From Circinella minor (lineage: Eukaryota > Mucoromycota > Mucoromycetes > Mucorales > Lichtheimiaceae): a stretch of 64,000 bases of DNA. This document shows positions 13,401 through 26,999 of the stretch, one piece after another. Within the stretch, counting starts at the first letter, position 1, and each line of letters begins with the position of its first letter. Below the pieces are notes generated by a model, which had not been told where the DNA came from, did no database searches, and saw only the letters and a program-made list of their open reading frames with translations. The position numbers and the translations under genes were made by a program. The stretch covers positions 62,001 through 126,000 of the forward strand of contig JAEPRB010000032.1 of NCBI GenBank assembly GCA_016758965.1, in the 5' to 3' direction.

Positions 13401-13526
13401 TGTACTGATGTAGATTGTGTTATCATTTTTCCTTTATTTGTTGTACGAAGTTACAGATTTAGAAAAAATAATAATAATAATAATAATAATATAAATATGA
13501 ATACTAAACTAATCATAAACGATATC
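13401..13526 (+). repeat. Left terminal inverted repeat of the DIRS element
   Basis: Starts TGTACTGATGTAGATTGTG and ends at GATATC. It appears base-for-base the reverse complement of 17550-17675 by eye. The outer flank 13344-13400 belongs to the element but not to the repeat. Confidence 0.85.
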
Positions 13527-13537
13527 CTATCACGAGA

Positions 13538-13568
<31 letters not shown>

Positions 13569-13599
13569 ACAAAAGGGTGAAAGAAAACGGGTGGGTGGG

Positions 13600-13701
13600 A
13601 CAATCTACATCAGTACATCGCCTCGAATAATAATAAGGAGTCTTCAGCGAAAGCTTCGACTAAGACTCATTATTCTTCGGCTTGTACTGATGTAGATTGT
13701 G
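13600..13701 (+). repeat. Internal complementary region of the DIRS element
   Basis: 13600-13674 is the reverse complement of the left edge 13344-13418. 13672-13701 is the reverse complement of the right edge 17657-17686. The two pieces meet at a shared ATT. In DIRS elements this region is thought to template joining of the two ends into a circle before integration. It overlaps the last codons of the recombinase ORF. Confidence 0.85.
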
Positions 13702-14722
13702 GATCCAGAGGTAAGGAAACAGAAGTCGAAGGTAGAGCCAAATGAGTAAAATCAGTAACCGTTTCTCTTGATAATCGGTAAAAGGTGTCGAAAATAGACG
13801 AAGAGAGCCAGGAGCCATGGACCAAAACATCTTCTAATGAGGCGCCTGCTTCTACTGCGGCTGTTGAACCTAATGCCCGTGCCTTAGGCCGAGTTGTACC
13901 AGGAGGTCTTGGAATTAAGTCAAGTAAGACTTTGATATGATTGCTGATCCGTTCGGCCCCAATAGGAGCGTCGTGTCGATGTACAGCGCGAATGAGGCGA
14001 TAAACAAAAGCACGCGGGCCTTTTGGTATGGGATAAGAGCGGCGGCATGGTACTTGACAGAAACGAACTTTGTAATCTTGATATGCTTGAACCGGACATA
14101 GTAATTGGTTTGAATGTGGTTTGATGGTAATAACTTTTTCAATTGGTTGTCGACGTCGTTTTTCTTTTGGAACCGCAATAATTAAGCGTAAACCTCGACT
14201 AGTAATCGATGTTTTGTTATCATCAATGCGTTCTATATCAGAAGGTCGTAGGAATCCTGTGATTGCTAGAAGAAAACAAAGTTTACGTGTCAGATCTATG
14301 GGTCGCATAGTAGCATTATTACCTAGGGTGATGATGTGTTGGATGACTGGTGTGATATCATATTGTGGTTTGTCAAATGAACGAATAGTCTGTTCGTTTA
14401 ATGCTGTAAAAAATTCATGGTATGTATTGTTATTATGGAAAGCTGATGTATCATGATATAGATCTAAGATTGCTGAGCGATAATTGGCACAAGTTGATGT
14501 GGCCCAATTGTGATGAACACGGCCAAAAGCTAAAAAGTTGATTAAGTGTACGGGGTTCGGAGTAAATGGATCAATTTGATGTTGCTGTGCCCAATTGATA
14601 TATCGTCGTTGAATAGGTTGATATTGTTGTGTTCGTTGTTGATTGCGTGCGGGATTAAGTAAAATATTTGATGCATCCTCATCGATGCCAATGGTCATCA
14701 AACGGCGCCGTTTATGTTCCAT
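13670..14722 (-). CDS. DIRS tyrosine recombinase, 350 aa
   Basis: Starts at ATG 14722 (MEHKRRRLMTIGIDED), inside the end of the RT ORF, and ends at 13670 in the internal complementary region. An N-terminal helical core-binding part (about residues 30-140) is followed by a catalytic part. Visible features are FLLAITGFLRPSDIERI with the first Arg, a basic strand PKEKRRRQP, then KARALGSTAAVEAGASLED, VLVHGSWLSSSIFDTFYR with His/Trp and the presumed nucleophile Tyr. The usual HxxR box appears as ARALGS, a variant I associate from memory with fungal DIRS-like recombinases. The reading frame is open throughout. Its role is integration of the circular cDNA. Confidence 0.8.
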   Translation of the reverse strand: MEHKRRRLMTIGIDEDASNILLNPARNQQRTQQYQPIQRRYINWAQQHQIDPFTPNPVHLINFLAFGRVHHNWATSTCANYRSAILDLYHDTSAFHNNNTYHEFFTALNEQTIRSFDKPQYDITPVIQHIITLGNNATMRPIDLTRKLCFLLAITGFLRPSDIERIDDNKTSITSRGLRLIIAVPKEKRRRQPIEKVITIKPHSNQLLCPVQAYQDYKVRFCQVPCRRSYPIPKGPRAFVYRLIRAVHRHDAPIGAERISNHIKVLLDLIPRPPGTTRPKARALGSTAAVEAGASLEDVLVHGSWLSSSIFDTFYRLSRETVTDFTHLALPSTSVSLPLDPQSTSVQAEE

Positions 14723-16640
14723 GCGATCAAATGCCAATGTGGATTCTTCTGTAGGAGATGCTGATCTTGACCTGGTGCGGCTTGAATTGCTGAACGTGGA
14801 ACTGGTATCGGATTGTTGATGCTGAGCTGTTTCAAAGTCGGATACCATATCGCGCTGGGCCAACATGGTGTTATTAACGTTGCTTGAATCTTTTCCCGTT
14901 GTATTTTCTGTATTGTATGTTGTAGAAGATTCCAGGGAGGACATGCATATATTCGTTTCCACGGATGCCAAGGTTGATGAAGAGCGTTCGAAGCTATTGC
15001 TCGTCGATCCGGTTGCCATGTCATATACTGTGGTAGTTTGTTGTTCAGGTGAGTGGCGAAGCAATCCAAGTGATGTGGACCCCATAGCCTGTCCAATTGG
15101 TTGAAGTAATGTTGGCTGACACTCCATTCCAACTGATGTTGAAGTTGACGCGATGGTGGGTCGGCCGGATTGAATTGTGATGTCACATACATTAGTTGAA
15201 TTCGCGTGTTGGTTTCGAGGCATTCTTTCCATATGCTGGTTGCAAGTTGCATCAAGAGTGGTGATTTCGTTCCCCCGAAATGGTTGACATAAGCAATGGT
15301 GGTGGTATTGTCGCAAAAAATTCTGATCACTTTGCCCCGAAGTTGAGGATGCCGTATTGCATGCTGTATTGTGAGTAGTTCTTTGTAATTGATATGTTGA
15401 GTTTGTTCGGTTGTGGTCCATGTGCCTGATAGTTGAATGTGGTTGAAAACAATGCCCCATGCCGTGTCCGATGAGTCGGTGTATACTTCGATCTGAGGAC
15501 TGGTTGGTATAAAGCTCTGGCCATTCCATTCCTGTAGATGTGTTATCCACCACTGCAACTCCCTCTGAGCAGCTGTTGAGATGTTGATCTTCGCACTCCA
15601 ATCGAGACCCTTGGCTAGCTGATGATTGCGCCAAGCAATAAGTTGACGGGTGTATAGTCGAGCAGGTAACACTGCCAATGTAGTTGCCTGAGCCTTCCCG
15701 ATGAACGAGGACAGGTGACGTATGGTTGTTGTAGGGTAATGCAAGAGTTTTCGTGCCTCGCGCCGAAGATCGCGTAATTTCTTGGGTGGAATTGATAATG
15801 TCATGTTCTTGGTATTGAGATGAAAACCAAGGTGATCGATAGATTGGGATGGAGATAAATGAGATTTTGATTCTTTGACCAAAAAACCCAGAGAAGAAAG
15901 TTTTGATAATACCTTTTGTGTATGGAGATGAGCTTGTTCTTGGGATTTTGCTGCTACCAGAAGATCGTCGAGGTAGCTGGATATTCGTATTCCTTGGCGT
16001 CGTGCCCAACGCAGAACTGGTCTGAGAATTTTGGTGAATACCATTGGAGACAGGGACATCCCAAAGCAAAGTGTCCGGAACTGATACACTTGATCTTTCC
16101 AAGAAAAACGGAGGTAACGTCGAGAGTGTTTGTGAACAAGGATGTGTAAAAATGCGTCTTGGAGATCGATGCTCGTTACCCAATCGGCTGGCTGTATCAT
16201 TTGACAAACATGTGTCATTGTTTTCTATCTTGAAAGGTCGCTTCGGTATGTACTGATTGAGGGGACGAAGGTTTAAGACTGGTCGTAAATCGCCTGTCTT
16301 CTTGGGTATCATAAATAGAGTGGAAAGAAAACCGCTTGCGGAAGTTGCTTTTTCTATAGCGTTTTTCTTGAGTAGAGTTGATATTTCGTTGTCGATTATT
16401 TGGGATGTGCTCGGTGATACTATTGTTGATTGATGCTGCTGTTGATTGTTTGAAAAGGGGTGTCGAAAAGTTGGAGGTGCCGTGTGAAAAGGTATGGAAA
16501 ACCCGTCTTTTATGACGCGATGGATCCATGGTGAAGAGGAAAGAGAGAACCAAGAGGAAGAGAAGAAATATAAACGACCGCCTACTGGTTGCTCGAGTAA
16601 TTGTTGTTTTGTGGGTTGTTTCTTTTTCGACTGTTGTTTC
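14698..16640 (-). pseudogene. DIRS reverse transcriptase / RNase H / methyltransferase-like ORF, frameshifted
   Basis: The 5' part overlaps the gag ORF in another frame (EQPVGGRLYFF near 16600; SGFLSTLFMIPKKTGDLRPV near 16340-16280). After KIEN, one base too many at about 16217-16224 moves the rest into the next frame, which runs open from MTHVCQMIQPADWV to the stop at 14698. Visible domains are RT palm (TSIDLQDAFLH; SSYLDDLLVAAK with the catalytic YLDD), RNase H (EVYTDSSDTAWG; FCDNTTTIAYV), and the DIRS-typical methyltransferase-like end (LDCFATHLNNKLPQY; ACPPWN). Programmed frameshifting or a sequencing error are alternatives to inactivation, but a shift inside the RT domain is unusual. Confidence 0.75.
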
Positions 16641-17499
16641 TTCCACGTCTCTGATGAAAATCCGACTGATTAGAGAGAGTATTACGGCGTTGGTCATATG
16701 AGGTGTCATCAGACCGTGTTGTTGTATTACGATGATGGTCGGACGTGTTGTTGTAGGAACGGTCTTTATTTTGGCCACTGTTTTGCCGACGAGTGGTTTT
16801 GGTACGACGTGACATATTACGGAAAGCTTGATTAAGTTTGGTCTGTTCCAAAACATGGCCTGGGTCCAGCAAGGGACGATTGTGTAATTGATTCGGTGCA
16901 GTAATAAGTTCGGAAGAAAGACCCGTATCTTGGCAAACGATTTCACTGCGTATATTAGTAATAAAAGAGGCCGCGTCTGAGAGCAACATGTGTATTGAAT
17001 TTGCAAAACGTAAAGCGGTGGTAACATCCACTTGTTGGGTGCGTATAGTATCATGTACAAAAAGATCAATTGGACGTGTAATACCAGAAAGTCGATATTG
17101 AACCAGACGTAAGTGGCGATCAAATTGTTGAGTTTTTGTTGAGAGACCAAGGCCACGATTAACAGGTGGTGCAGTATACTGTCGTCCAGTGTTGCGAGGA
17201 CATTCATGTAGAAAACTACATCGAGTGTCGTCATCCATAGGATTACGAAAAAAATCTTTTTCCATCCCAGGAAGTGCGGCCATGAGCTCAGGATACGGTT
17301 GTAAAAGTGTCGTTGGAGCTTGTTCAGTAAGATAATCATCATCCGCGTCCAAAGCGGTGGCAGGAGGATTATCGTGAGTATCCATAGGTAAGGCAGACGG
17401 TGTATTCTGAGATTCCATCTGGTCAATACGTGCTGAAAGTTGTTGTAGAGAAGTAATAAGGTCAGCCATGGTTGGATTACTAGGTTGTTCATTATTCAT
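16582..17499 (-). CDS. DIRS gag-like protein, 305 aa
   Basis: ATG at 17499 (MNNEQPSNPTMADLITSL). The first 25 residues include a short coiled-coil-like stretch (LQQLSARIDQMESQ). A middle region (FRNPMDDDTRC to LDPGHVLEQTK) is conserved in style with fungal DIRS ORF1 proteins. The C-terminus is Arg/Asn/Gln-rich and basic (RRTKTTRRQNSGQNKDRSYN), fit for nucleic-acid binding. The frame is intact. It probably forms the particle or RNA-binding component; that role is inferred from position. Confidence 0.65.
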   Translation of the reverse strand: MNNEQPSNPTMADLITSLQQLSARIDQMESQNTPSALPMDTHDNPPATALDADDDYLTEQAPTTLLQPYPELMAALPGMEKDFFRNPMDDDTRCSFLHECPRNTGRQYTAPPVNRGLGLSTKTQQFDRHLRLVQYRLSGITRPIDLFVHDTIRTQQVDVTTALRFANSIHMLLSDAASFITNIRSEIVCQDTGLSSELITAPNQLHNRPLLDPGHVLEQTKLNQAFRNMSRRTKTTRRQNSGQNKDRSYNNTSDHHRNTTTRSDDTSYDQRRNTLSNQSDFHQRRGRNNSRKRNNPQNNNYSSNQ

Positions 17500-17549
17500 A
17501 ATGACCACTATAACTTCGACGGATGTGTTCCAGGAGCGAAAGAAAAAAT

Positions 17550-17675
17550 GATATCGTTTATGATTAGTTTAGTATTCATATTTATATTATTATTATTATT
17601 ATTATTATTTTTTCTAAATCTGTAACTTCGTACAACAAATAAAGGAAAAATGATAACACAATCTACATCAGTACA
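17550..17675 (-). repeat. Right terminal inverted repeat of the DIRS element
   Basis: Reverse complement of 13401-13526 over 126 bp, including the shared AAT/ATT trinucleotide run. It contains the region just upstream of the gag start, so it probably carries the element's promoter. Confidence 0.85.
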
Positions 17676-17808
17676 AGCCGAAGAATAATCTTACATCTCA
17701 CGTGGTAATTCCTCTTACACTTAATTTCCCCCTTTCCTTCCTGGCTTCCCATCCATTTTTTTTAGATTCAGATACTGTGTGTGTGAGGGGTAGAGAGAAA
17801 CTTGATAG

Positions 17809-19495
17809 GGGTGTTTCTGCAGTAATTTCGTGGGCAGACGCCGAACAACATATAGGATTTACTTAATAAAAACTTACCACATATTTCCTAAAGAGGAGGG
17901 CTGCAGTAGCTGCAGTAAAGAGAAAGTTGTACTAGTCGTACTCAACATATATCATATCAGAAGGATTTTATTTTTACGATTTCCATCACTTACTAAGACA
18001 TTTACAGTACTAGTCATATCTGAGCTGCCAGATATAAGAATTCTTGAACCGGGTACCATAAGTGGAGCCGACGGATTTAATTATTTTGAAAATTGACCAA
18101 AGCGAAGCTGAGGCCAATTTTTAAAGACTTATTATATTAAAACTCTCCTATTATGTAACTATATGGCGTTTTTTTATTGAAAAAGAAGTAATATATATAG
18201 TATGTGATAAAAAATTAATAATAATTATATGTAACATCAATGGTTGTATAGTATAAGCTTATATGTATTAGTCGTGCACTCTCGCATTATTTTTATTTTT
18301 ATCTTTACTTCTTTATTTCCATAATGTTTAATCCTTATAATTTTTATTTATTTGTTATTTTGTTATCATCTCATCTACTTTATTTGTCATATTTTCTTGT
18401 TGTCAACCATTCTATTTTTACTCTTATCTTATTCTATGCCCTTTTATTTATTTTTATTTTTATTAGAATATCATGACCTGGTATATTCATGATAATACCT
18501 TCACACTTTATTCTTCTTACCTCCAAATTCATTTATCTTTTTGATTCTGTTCATTTCTTGTATTCTGTTCTATCTTGTTATTAACCTGTTTACCCTTATA
18601 TACCCTCCTCTATATCCATCATTTAGGTTTATCTAGCTTTATTCGCCTCAGTGGTATTATTATTATCAACATAATATCAATTTTATATTTTTTCATGTAA
18701 TTTCCCTTCTATTATTCTCATTTGTACCTTATCTTACTTATCTTATTGTCCTTACTCTTATTCTTATCCTATATCCTTATTTTTATTTATTATGATTACA
18801 TTATGTTTATCGTAGAATAGTTATTAGAGAATTATTATTTTTATTGGATTTTTGAAAGATATAATATAAGGTGTAGCCTTAAATAATAAAAGAGGACGAA
18901 TTTTATTTTTTCGATCCGGATAGTAACTTTGGCTTTACTTTTGATTTTATTTATTTTTATTTCATATTGATTTTTGTTTGACAGTTGATTTAGGATTGTG
19001 ATGATATTCCTACCCACCCACAATCAATAATAAATAATAATATATACCGATCGAACTCAAACATAATAATATCGGTTACTTCTCTATTATACCATATCAA
19101 ACAAATCATATCAAATGAAACATATCATATAATAATATAATAATATATAAGACATATCATGTATCAAATATATTGAAACTAAAACAACAAGTGAGCCCAT
19201 CATCGTAGGATAGAGAAATTATATACCAAAGAGTATAAATAGACTTAAAATTAATGATATAAAAATATCTTTATCTTTTTATCTTGATACTTTATTCATA
19301 ATAAAAGACCTAATTAATTCTCACAAGACTTATACTTTGTTATCCATTTCTATTTCTATCTACTTTTATCTTACCTTATTTTATCCATACATATTTCCCA
19401 TCCATACGACAGTGGTGAGTTTTTTATTAAGCAAATCCTACATGTTGGTTGGGAAAGTCAGGTCACTACTGCAGGAAATTACTGCAGAAACACCC
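17809..19495. mobile_element. Candidate non-autonomous DNA transposon with 21-bp terminal inverted repeats
   Basis: GGGTGTTTCTGCAGTAATTT plus C at 17809-17829 is repeated exactly in reverse complement at 19475-19495. CTGCAGTA motifs also occur subterminally (17901-17917 and 19467-19474), as in transposase-binding arrays. The 1.69-kb interior is AT-rich with no open gene. I find no target-site duplication at these edges, so the true ends may lie slightly further out. The superfamily is not recognised. Confidence 0.45.
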
Positions 19496-20646
19496 AAGCC
19501 CATTTATTGACAATTGGAACACGATAACTATGATAAATACTTATTCTTCAATGATTATAATACTGAAATATCACTGATAATAATATTTGATAAAATTGAT
19601 AATAGGCATATAAAAATAAAAATGGAGAAAGGAGAAAAGGAGGAAAGAGGTAAACTTTTTTTTAAATACTTTTGTGGATGTGATGGCAATACTAGTTTCT
19701 TTTTCCACTTTCCACAGCAGCTGTAATTTTTTTAATGATTACTTTTGTTAGATACAACAAGTATAGTATCTTCCAACTTTTATTTAATGACAACTTTAGA
19801 TAAAAAAAAATTCAACTGTAGCTACTTTTAGGATAGTCATTAGCTGCTATTACTATTTATATTTCGATATGACTGTAGTATACCAGTACCTTATTAACTG
19901 AAGTTTATGACTTTAATAATCTAGAAAAAGTAATTTGATTAATAAATAGAATTTAGCTAAAAAGGGCTTTTGCATTTTTTATCATAATATTTATTAGATG
20001 TCATATATTTACTTATTTACTTATTTTTATAAAAGTACTATGAGTTCATTAGCTCTTAAGTAAAGGTTAGTTCTCTTGAGGAACTAAGAAGTATTTTCTA
20101 TTATTATTATTATAAAAAAAAATCGTCGGTTGCTATGGAGACCTAAATATATATAGCATTCTTACTACTACTATAAGATTGTTGTTGCTATGGGATCGTT
20201 ACTATGAAGAAGCTACTACTACTTAAGAAATAAGAATAATAACTTTTTATTTATTATTAGCTATTCTTTTATAATGCCCTAGACTCTACCATTAGACAGT
20301 TCTACTTTTTTTTAATGCTTTATTACTACATATCAATTGCTGAGTTTCAAAATCATAATGCAAAAAAAAAAAAGAGTCAATCTATAATAATACGTAATAT
20401 ATAAAAAATAACTTTAAAAATTCATAACATTTGATACAATTATTTTCTCTTGATGAAATATATACCATTTAATAGCCCTAATTTTTCTCTACACAATGAT
20501 ATTAATTTTATTATATGTTTATTAGTAATCTAAAAATATATATCTAACAACATCTTTTTTAATTAAGCTTTTTTCTGTTTTTTTTTGGTACTTCTTGATA
20601 AAACAAAATGAAAAGAAGATGAAAAGAAGAGAAAGAGGAACAACTA
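19496..20646. other. AT-rich spacer
   Basis: Nothing supportable. Short runs of ATT/TTA trinucleotides and a few small open frames with no splice or start context are all I see before the tRNA gene. Confidence 0.5.
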
Positions 20647-20742
20647 GCCCTTGTAGCTCAGTTTGGTTAGAGCGCCGTGCTTATATTATAATGATATACC
20701 AGAGTCACGCGAAGGTCGCGAGTTCGATCCTCGCCTTGGGCA
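20647..20742 (+). tRNA. tRNA-Ile (anticodon UAU), with intron
   Basis: Acceptor strand GCCCTTG, D arm GCTC...GAGC, anticodon arm CCGTG with loop CTTATA, T arm GCGAG-TTCGATC-CTCGC, acceptor CTTGGGC and discriminator A. A 19-nt intron at 20686-20704 follows position 37, and its GATATAC can pair with the UAU anticodon. The RNA is the minor isoleucine tRNA that reads AUA, intron-bearing in yeast too. A T run at 20746-20752 fits RNA polymerase III termination. Oddities: two U-U mismatches in the acceptor stem (yeast tRNA-Ile UAU has one) and a C-C at 27-43. Confidence 0.85.
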
Positions 20743-21123
20743 CAATTTTTTTTATGATATTTTGTCAAAAAAAAGTTATTTTTACTGCATAAAATACCTT
20801 TTTTAAACGGCTCAAAACTACTACTACATTATTTGTATGTGGCATAGTTTTTTTTTTTTTAAAGGTAATTTTTTATAGAAAGAATAAATATCTAATAAAA
20901 TTTCATTCTTTGGGTATATATATATATATATATTGAAAATATTAATCTTGGAAAAAATAAAGATTCGATTTAAATTCTTGTAGTCATTAAACTATTTTAA
21001 AAACTTTTTTTGTAATGAGAATGTTGAAAATCTCGGTTACTAAAAGTGGGTAGTTTACCAAAACTTTATTTGTTGCATAGTAAAAGAAGCTTTTTTAAGT
21101 GTTACCTAGCAAAAAAATAGAAA

Positions 21124-21156
<33 letters not shown>

Positions 21157-21705
21157 CACCTGGTGAAAAAAAAATATAACCAATGGGCCGCTCTTATAAA
21201 AGAAAGAGACGAACCAATCACTTTTACGGTTGAAAAGTGTTATGTGAACATGGGTTAGTGAAATAGAGGGGTTATAACAAGGGAGTTACTATGATGATCT
21301 ACTTATTTTAAAACGATATGTTACTACCAATACTTTTATAAAATTATAATGTTTAGTTTATTAAAAGAGTATTTTGCGATGTACCTAGAGGCTTCCTCGT
21401 AGTACAAGGGAAATTGCAAAGAGGAAGAGTGAATATATTAACTAAAAGTACCCTATAAGGGAAAAAGTTGAACTGATGAAAAATGTATCAAACAAGTTCT
21501 TAATATAATAAACTGATGTAGTAGACATAGTATCAACTTTTTTTATTTAACCGCTCATATGTAACATCAAAAGTAGCCACTTTTTTGTTTCTTATATATC
21601 TTTATATAGACTACAGCATCCACTTTTTATAACACTATAATGAGAAAAGATAAAGATTATTCATGAAAATGAATCTATATCAGTTTCATAAACATTTTCA
21701 AGACA
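20743..21705. other. AT-rich spacer
   Basis: No gene. It contains an AT dinucleotide run near 20914-20932 and a poly-A run at 21131-21153. Confidence 0.5.
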
Positions 21706-22829
21706 TATAATTATGAGAATTACTACGTACGGGCGTAGCAAAAGCCCGACTAGGGATGTAGCATGGAGGTGTCTACGCCCCTAGTCTGATTTTGATCCAT
21801 TAAACCCATCCTCACTTGGACAATTGCTTCTATCTTTTTCATTGTTGGTTTGGATTTTTTTTTTTTTGAATATAATGCTTAATGAAGATGGTTTTAGATG
21901 ATGTCCTCTTTGTCATTTTTATAATACTGTTTATAATACAAGAATTTATAAAAGTTCATTTAATACGATTATTTAGAGTGATGAAAAATAAAATGATAAA
22001 TTCTCCAAATAGTTTGTACATATGAAAACAAAAATTTATTAAGGTACTAATTATATACAGTAGTAGTGATATCAGGATATTGTCGTGTTACGGATAGTAT
22101 TAACATAAAGAATAATGTAAAATAATAAAAGTTAATAAAAAGAAGAAATAATAATAATAATGTAAGATAATCAAAATATCAAAAGTTAATAAAAAGTCAG
22201 TATAGGTACATATATATATATATATTAAGTTCGTCTTGTACAGTATTTTCTGGTAAACATTTGAGCCAGACGTTTGAATGCCTTACAGGACTGTTACTGC
22301 GTCTTTATACTAAGTCTTGTTATTATCTGCCTGAATCAGCAGTTGAATCCCACATTCTAGGGCAAGTATTTGTTGGACAATCTGTATTATGTAGATAATA
22401 TTGGTACAGTGTCTGAAGCAACTATTTTTTTTTTTGGATGAATGGGTTTTATATACATATATTATCTTGATTAATTGCTTACTGAATTATAGTTTAATTA
22501 CATGTAGAGTATCCTTTGTTATTTACCAGCATCATCATCAGAGTTACACCCATCCAGAGATTCATTTTCATCTTTATTACCTCACTGTTATTTTCAGTCT
22601 TTATTGTTTCCTTCTTTTTCAATTGCTATTTTATTATTAACTCTACCCTTACAGAGTATAACTAACAGTAGTAACCCATTTTCTGTAAATTAATGTAAAC
22701 CTATAGCAAAAGTAATTGTCCAAGTGAGGGTGGTTTTAATGGATCAAAGTCAGACTAGGGGCGTAGCGTACAATAGCGACACTAACATGACCCCTCCATG
22801 CTACACCCGTAGTAATTCTCATAATTATA
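21706..22829. mobile_element. Candidate MITE-like element with long imperfect inverted repeats
   Basis: Left arm 21706-21830 and right arm 22711-22829 are reverse complements over about 120 bp with gaps. Shared blocks include TAATTATGAGAATTACTACG at the tips, GTAGCATGGAGG, ACGCCCCTAGTCTGA, TTTGATCCATTAAA and CCTCACTTGGACAATT. The tips are flanked by TA on both sides (21706-21707 and 22828-22829), compatible with a TA target duplication as in Tc1/mariner-type elements. The 880-bp interior has no credible transposase, so the copy would move only with help. The superfamily assignment is tentative. Confidence 0.6.
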
Positions 22830-24095
22830 GCAGTTGGATAGGTGACCGGATACATCAACCTAATTATATCGGATTGTTATTTGCCTTGTAAAAAAAAAAC
22901 TATAAAAGTGAGGTGTCTGTAGCAATTTCCAATGTATAAATGGAATAGACAGTAAGATAGATCTAGTATCTTTGTGAGATTTTGGTTGGAGTTAGAGGCG
23001 GAATATATCTAGTGATGGCGGGAGCTGCCTATGATTTTTTCCACTGTCCAAGTGACAACTCAATTTCAGAGTGCAGGAGATAGTTTATGATGAAATGTAT
23101 AAATTAATGCAGTGGTCGGGGCAGCAAACAGCTTGTTAGCAGTGGTGATTATTGAGAGAACATGAACATGATAGTTAATCTAGATGCCATTTTATTAATA
23201 AACATCAATCTTATGGAAAAGCTGGTAGGTAAAGTTAAACGTTTTTTTAAGGCAGGGTTTGGCCCTGTTGTATTTTTGTTCGATTGGATTACTACTGATG
23301 GAGTCTTTTGGTGGGTTGTTCCTGGTTTTTAGTCTATATATAAAGTCGGTATAATGTATTATTTAAGGTGAGATGGTTTCATTGTTTTCTGCAATTTTTA
23401 CACCAAAGGGAGCAGCCAAATCAATGGATCGAGCCAAAGTGATTACTGGCAGTTCGTAAAGTCAAATTAGGAATTGGGGTTGTAAAGTAGTGATTCTGGT
23501 CCGTATACAATCCTTTCTCTAGTATCCATCATTGTATACCATCGCTACATTATATGTTTTATTATATTGAGGACATTATATAGTATGGGGAAAACATGAG
23601 GAAATTGATGAATAAAAAAAATCACTTGAAGCTAATTAATTCATCTAAATCATGGTGTCCAGCAATCCTAATGTTTTTAATTAGGCACTAGGTTCCTTTT
23701 TTTTTCTTTACAAAGACTAGACTCACACGATTTTTTTTTCTGCTTCAATAGTTGTCACCGAGACCGCCTGAAAAAATAGAAAAATGTTTATTTTTTCTTC
23801 ATTATCATTAATAAAAAAAGGTCAGATATTCTCATATTTAGGTAATATGTAGTAATTAAATAAAAAAGATACTATTTAAAAGTATCAATCTACTTTTGGA
23901 GGGCTAGCAAAAGATGGCTAGCACTTTTCACAAAGTTTTTCAAGAATATAAAGGTTTTTAGTTATGCCAGTGGTTATGGCGACAGCGGATGTCGCCCGTT
24001 TGGTTTTGTATTGGGGGAGTTATAAAAAAAATAGTCAAAGCGAATTTCCGTTTCTTCTCTCTTTTCTTTGTGACCGATCTAAAATATTTATAACA
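22830..24095. other. Spacer and Pfs2 upstream region
   Basis: No gene recognised. The last 150 bases form the 5' flank of the Pfs2 gene. An in-frame ATG at 23964 would add 44 residues to Pfs2. Confidence 0.5.

Positions 24096-26999
<2,904 letters not shown>

Larger units (their letters stand above)
13344..17689 (-). mobile_element. DIRS-type tyrosine-recombinase retrotransposon, near full length
   Basis: About 4.35 kb. It has 126-bp terminal inverted repeats at 13401-13526 and 17550-17675. An internal complementary region at 13600-13701 is the reverse complement of both outer edges. Coding is on the minus strand: a gag-like ORF, reverse transcriptase/RNase H/methyltransferase-like ORF, then a tyrosine recombinase ORF overlapping it. 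This ORF order and repeat layout define the DIRS order, whose members replicate through an RT step and integrate by a tyrosine recombinase. The RT frame carries a one-base shift (near 16217-16224), so this copy may be inactive on its own. No target-site duplication is evident, as expected for the order. Confidence 0.9.

Noticed and set aside
13670..16312. An 880-codon open frame beginning MIPKKTGDLRPV
   Set aside because: Only its first 30 or so codons (RT) and its last 350 (recombinase) look like protein; the middle is the wrong frame of the RT/RNase H ORF.
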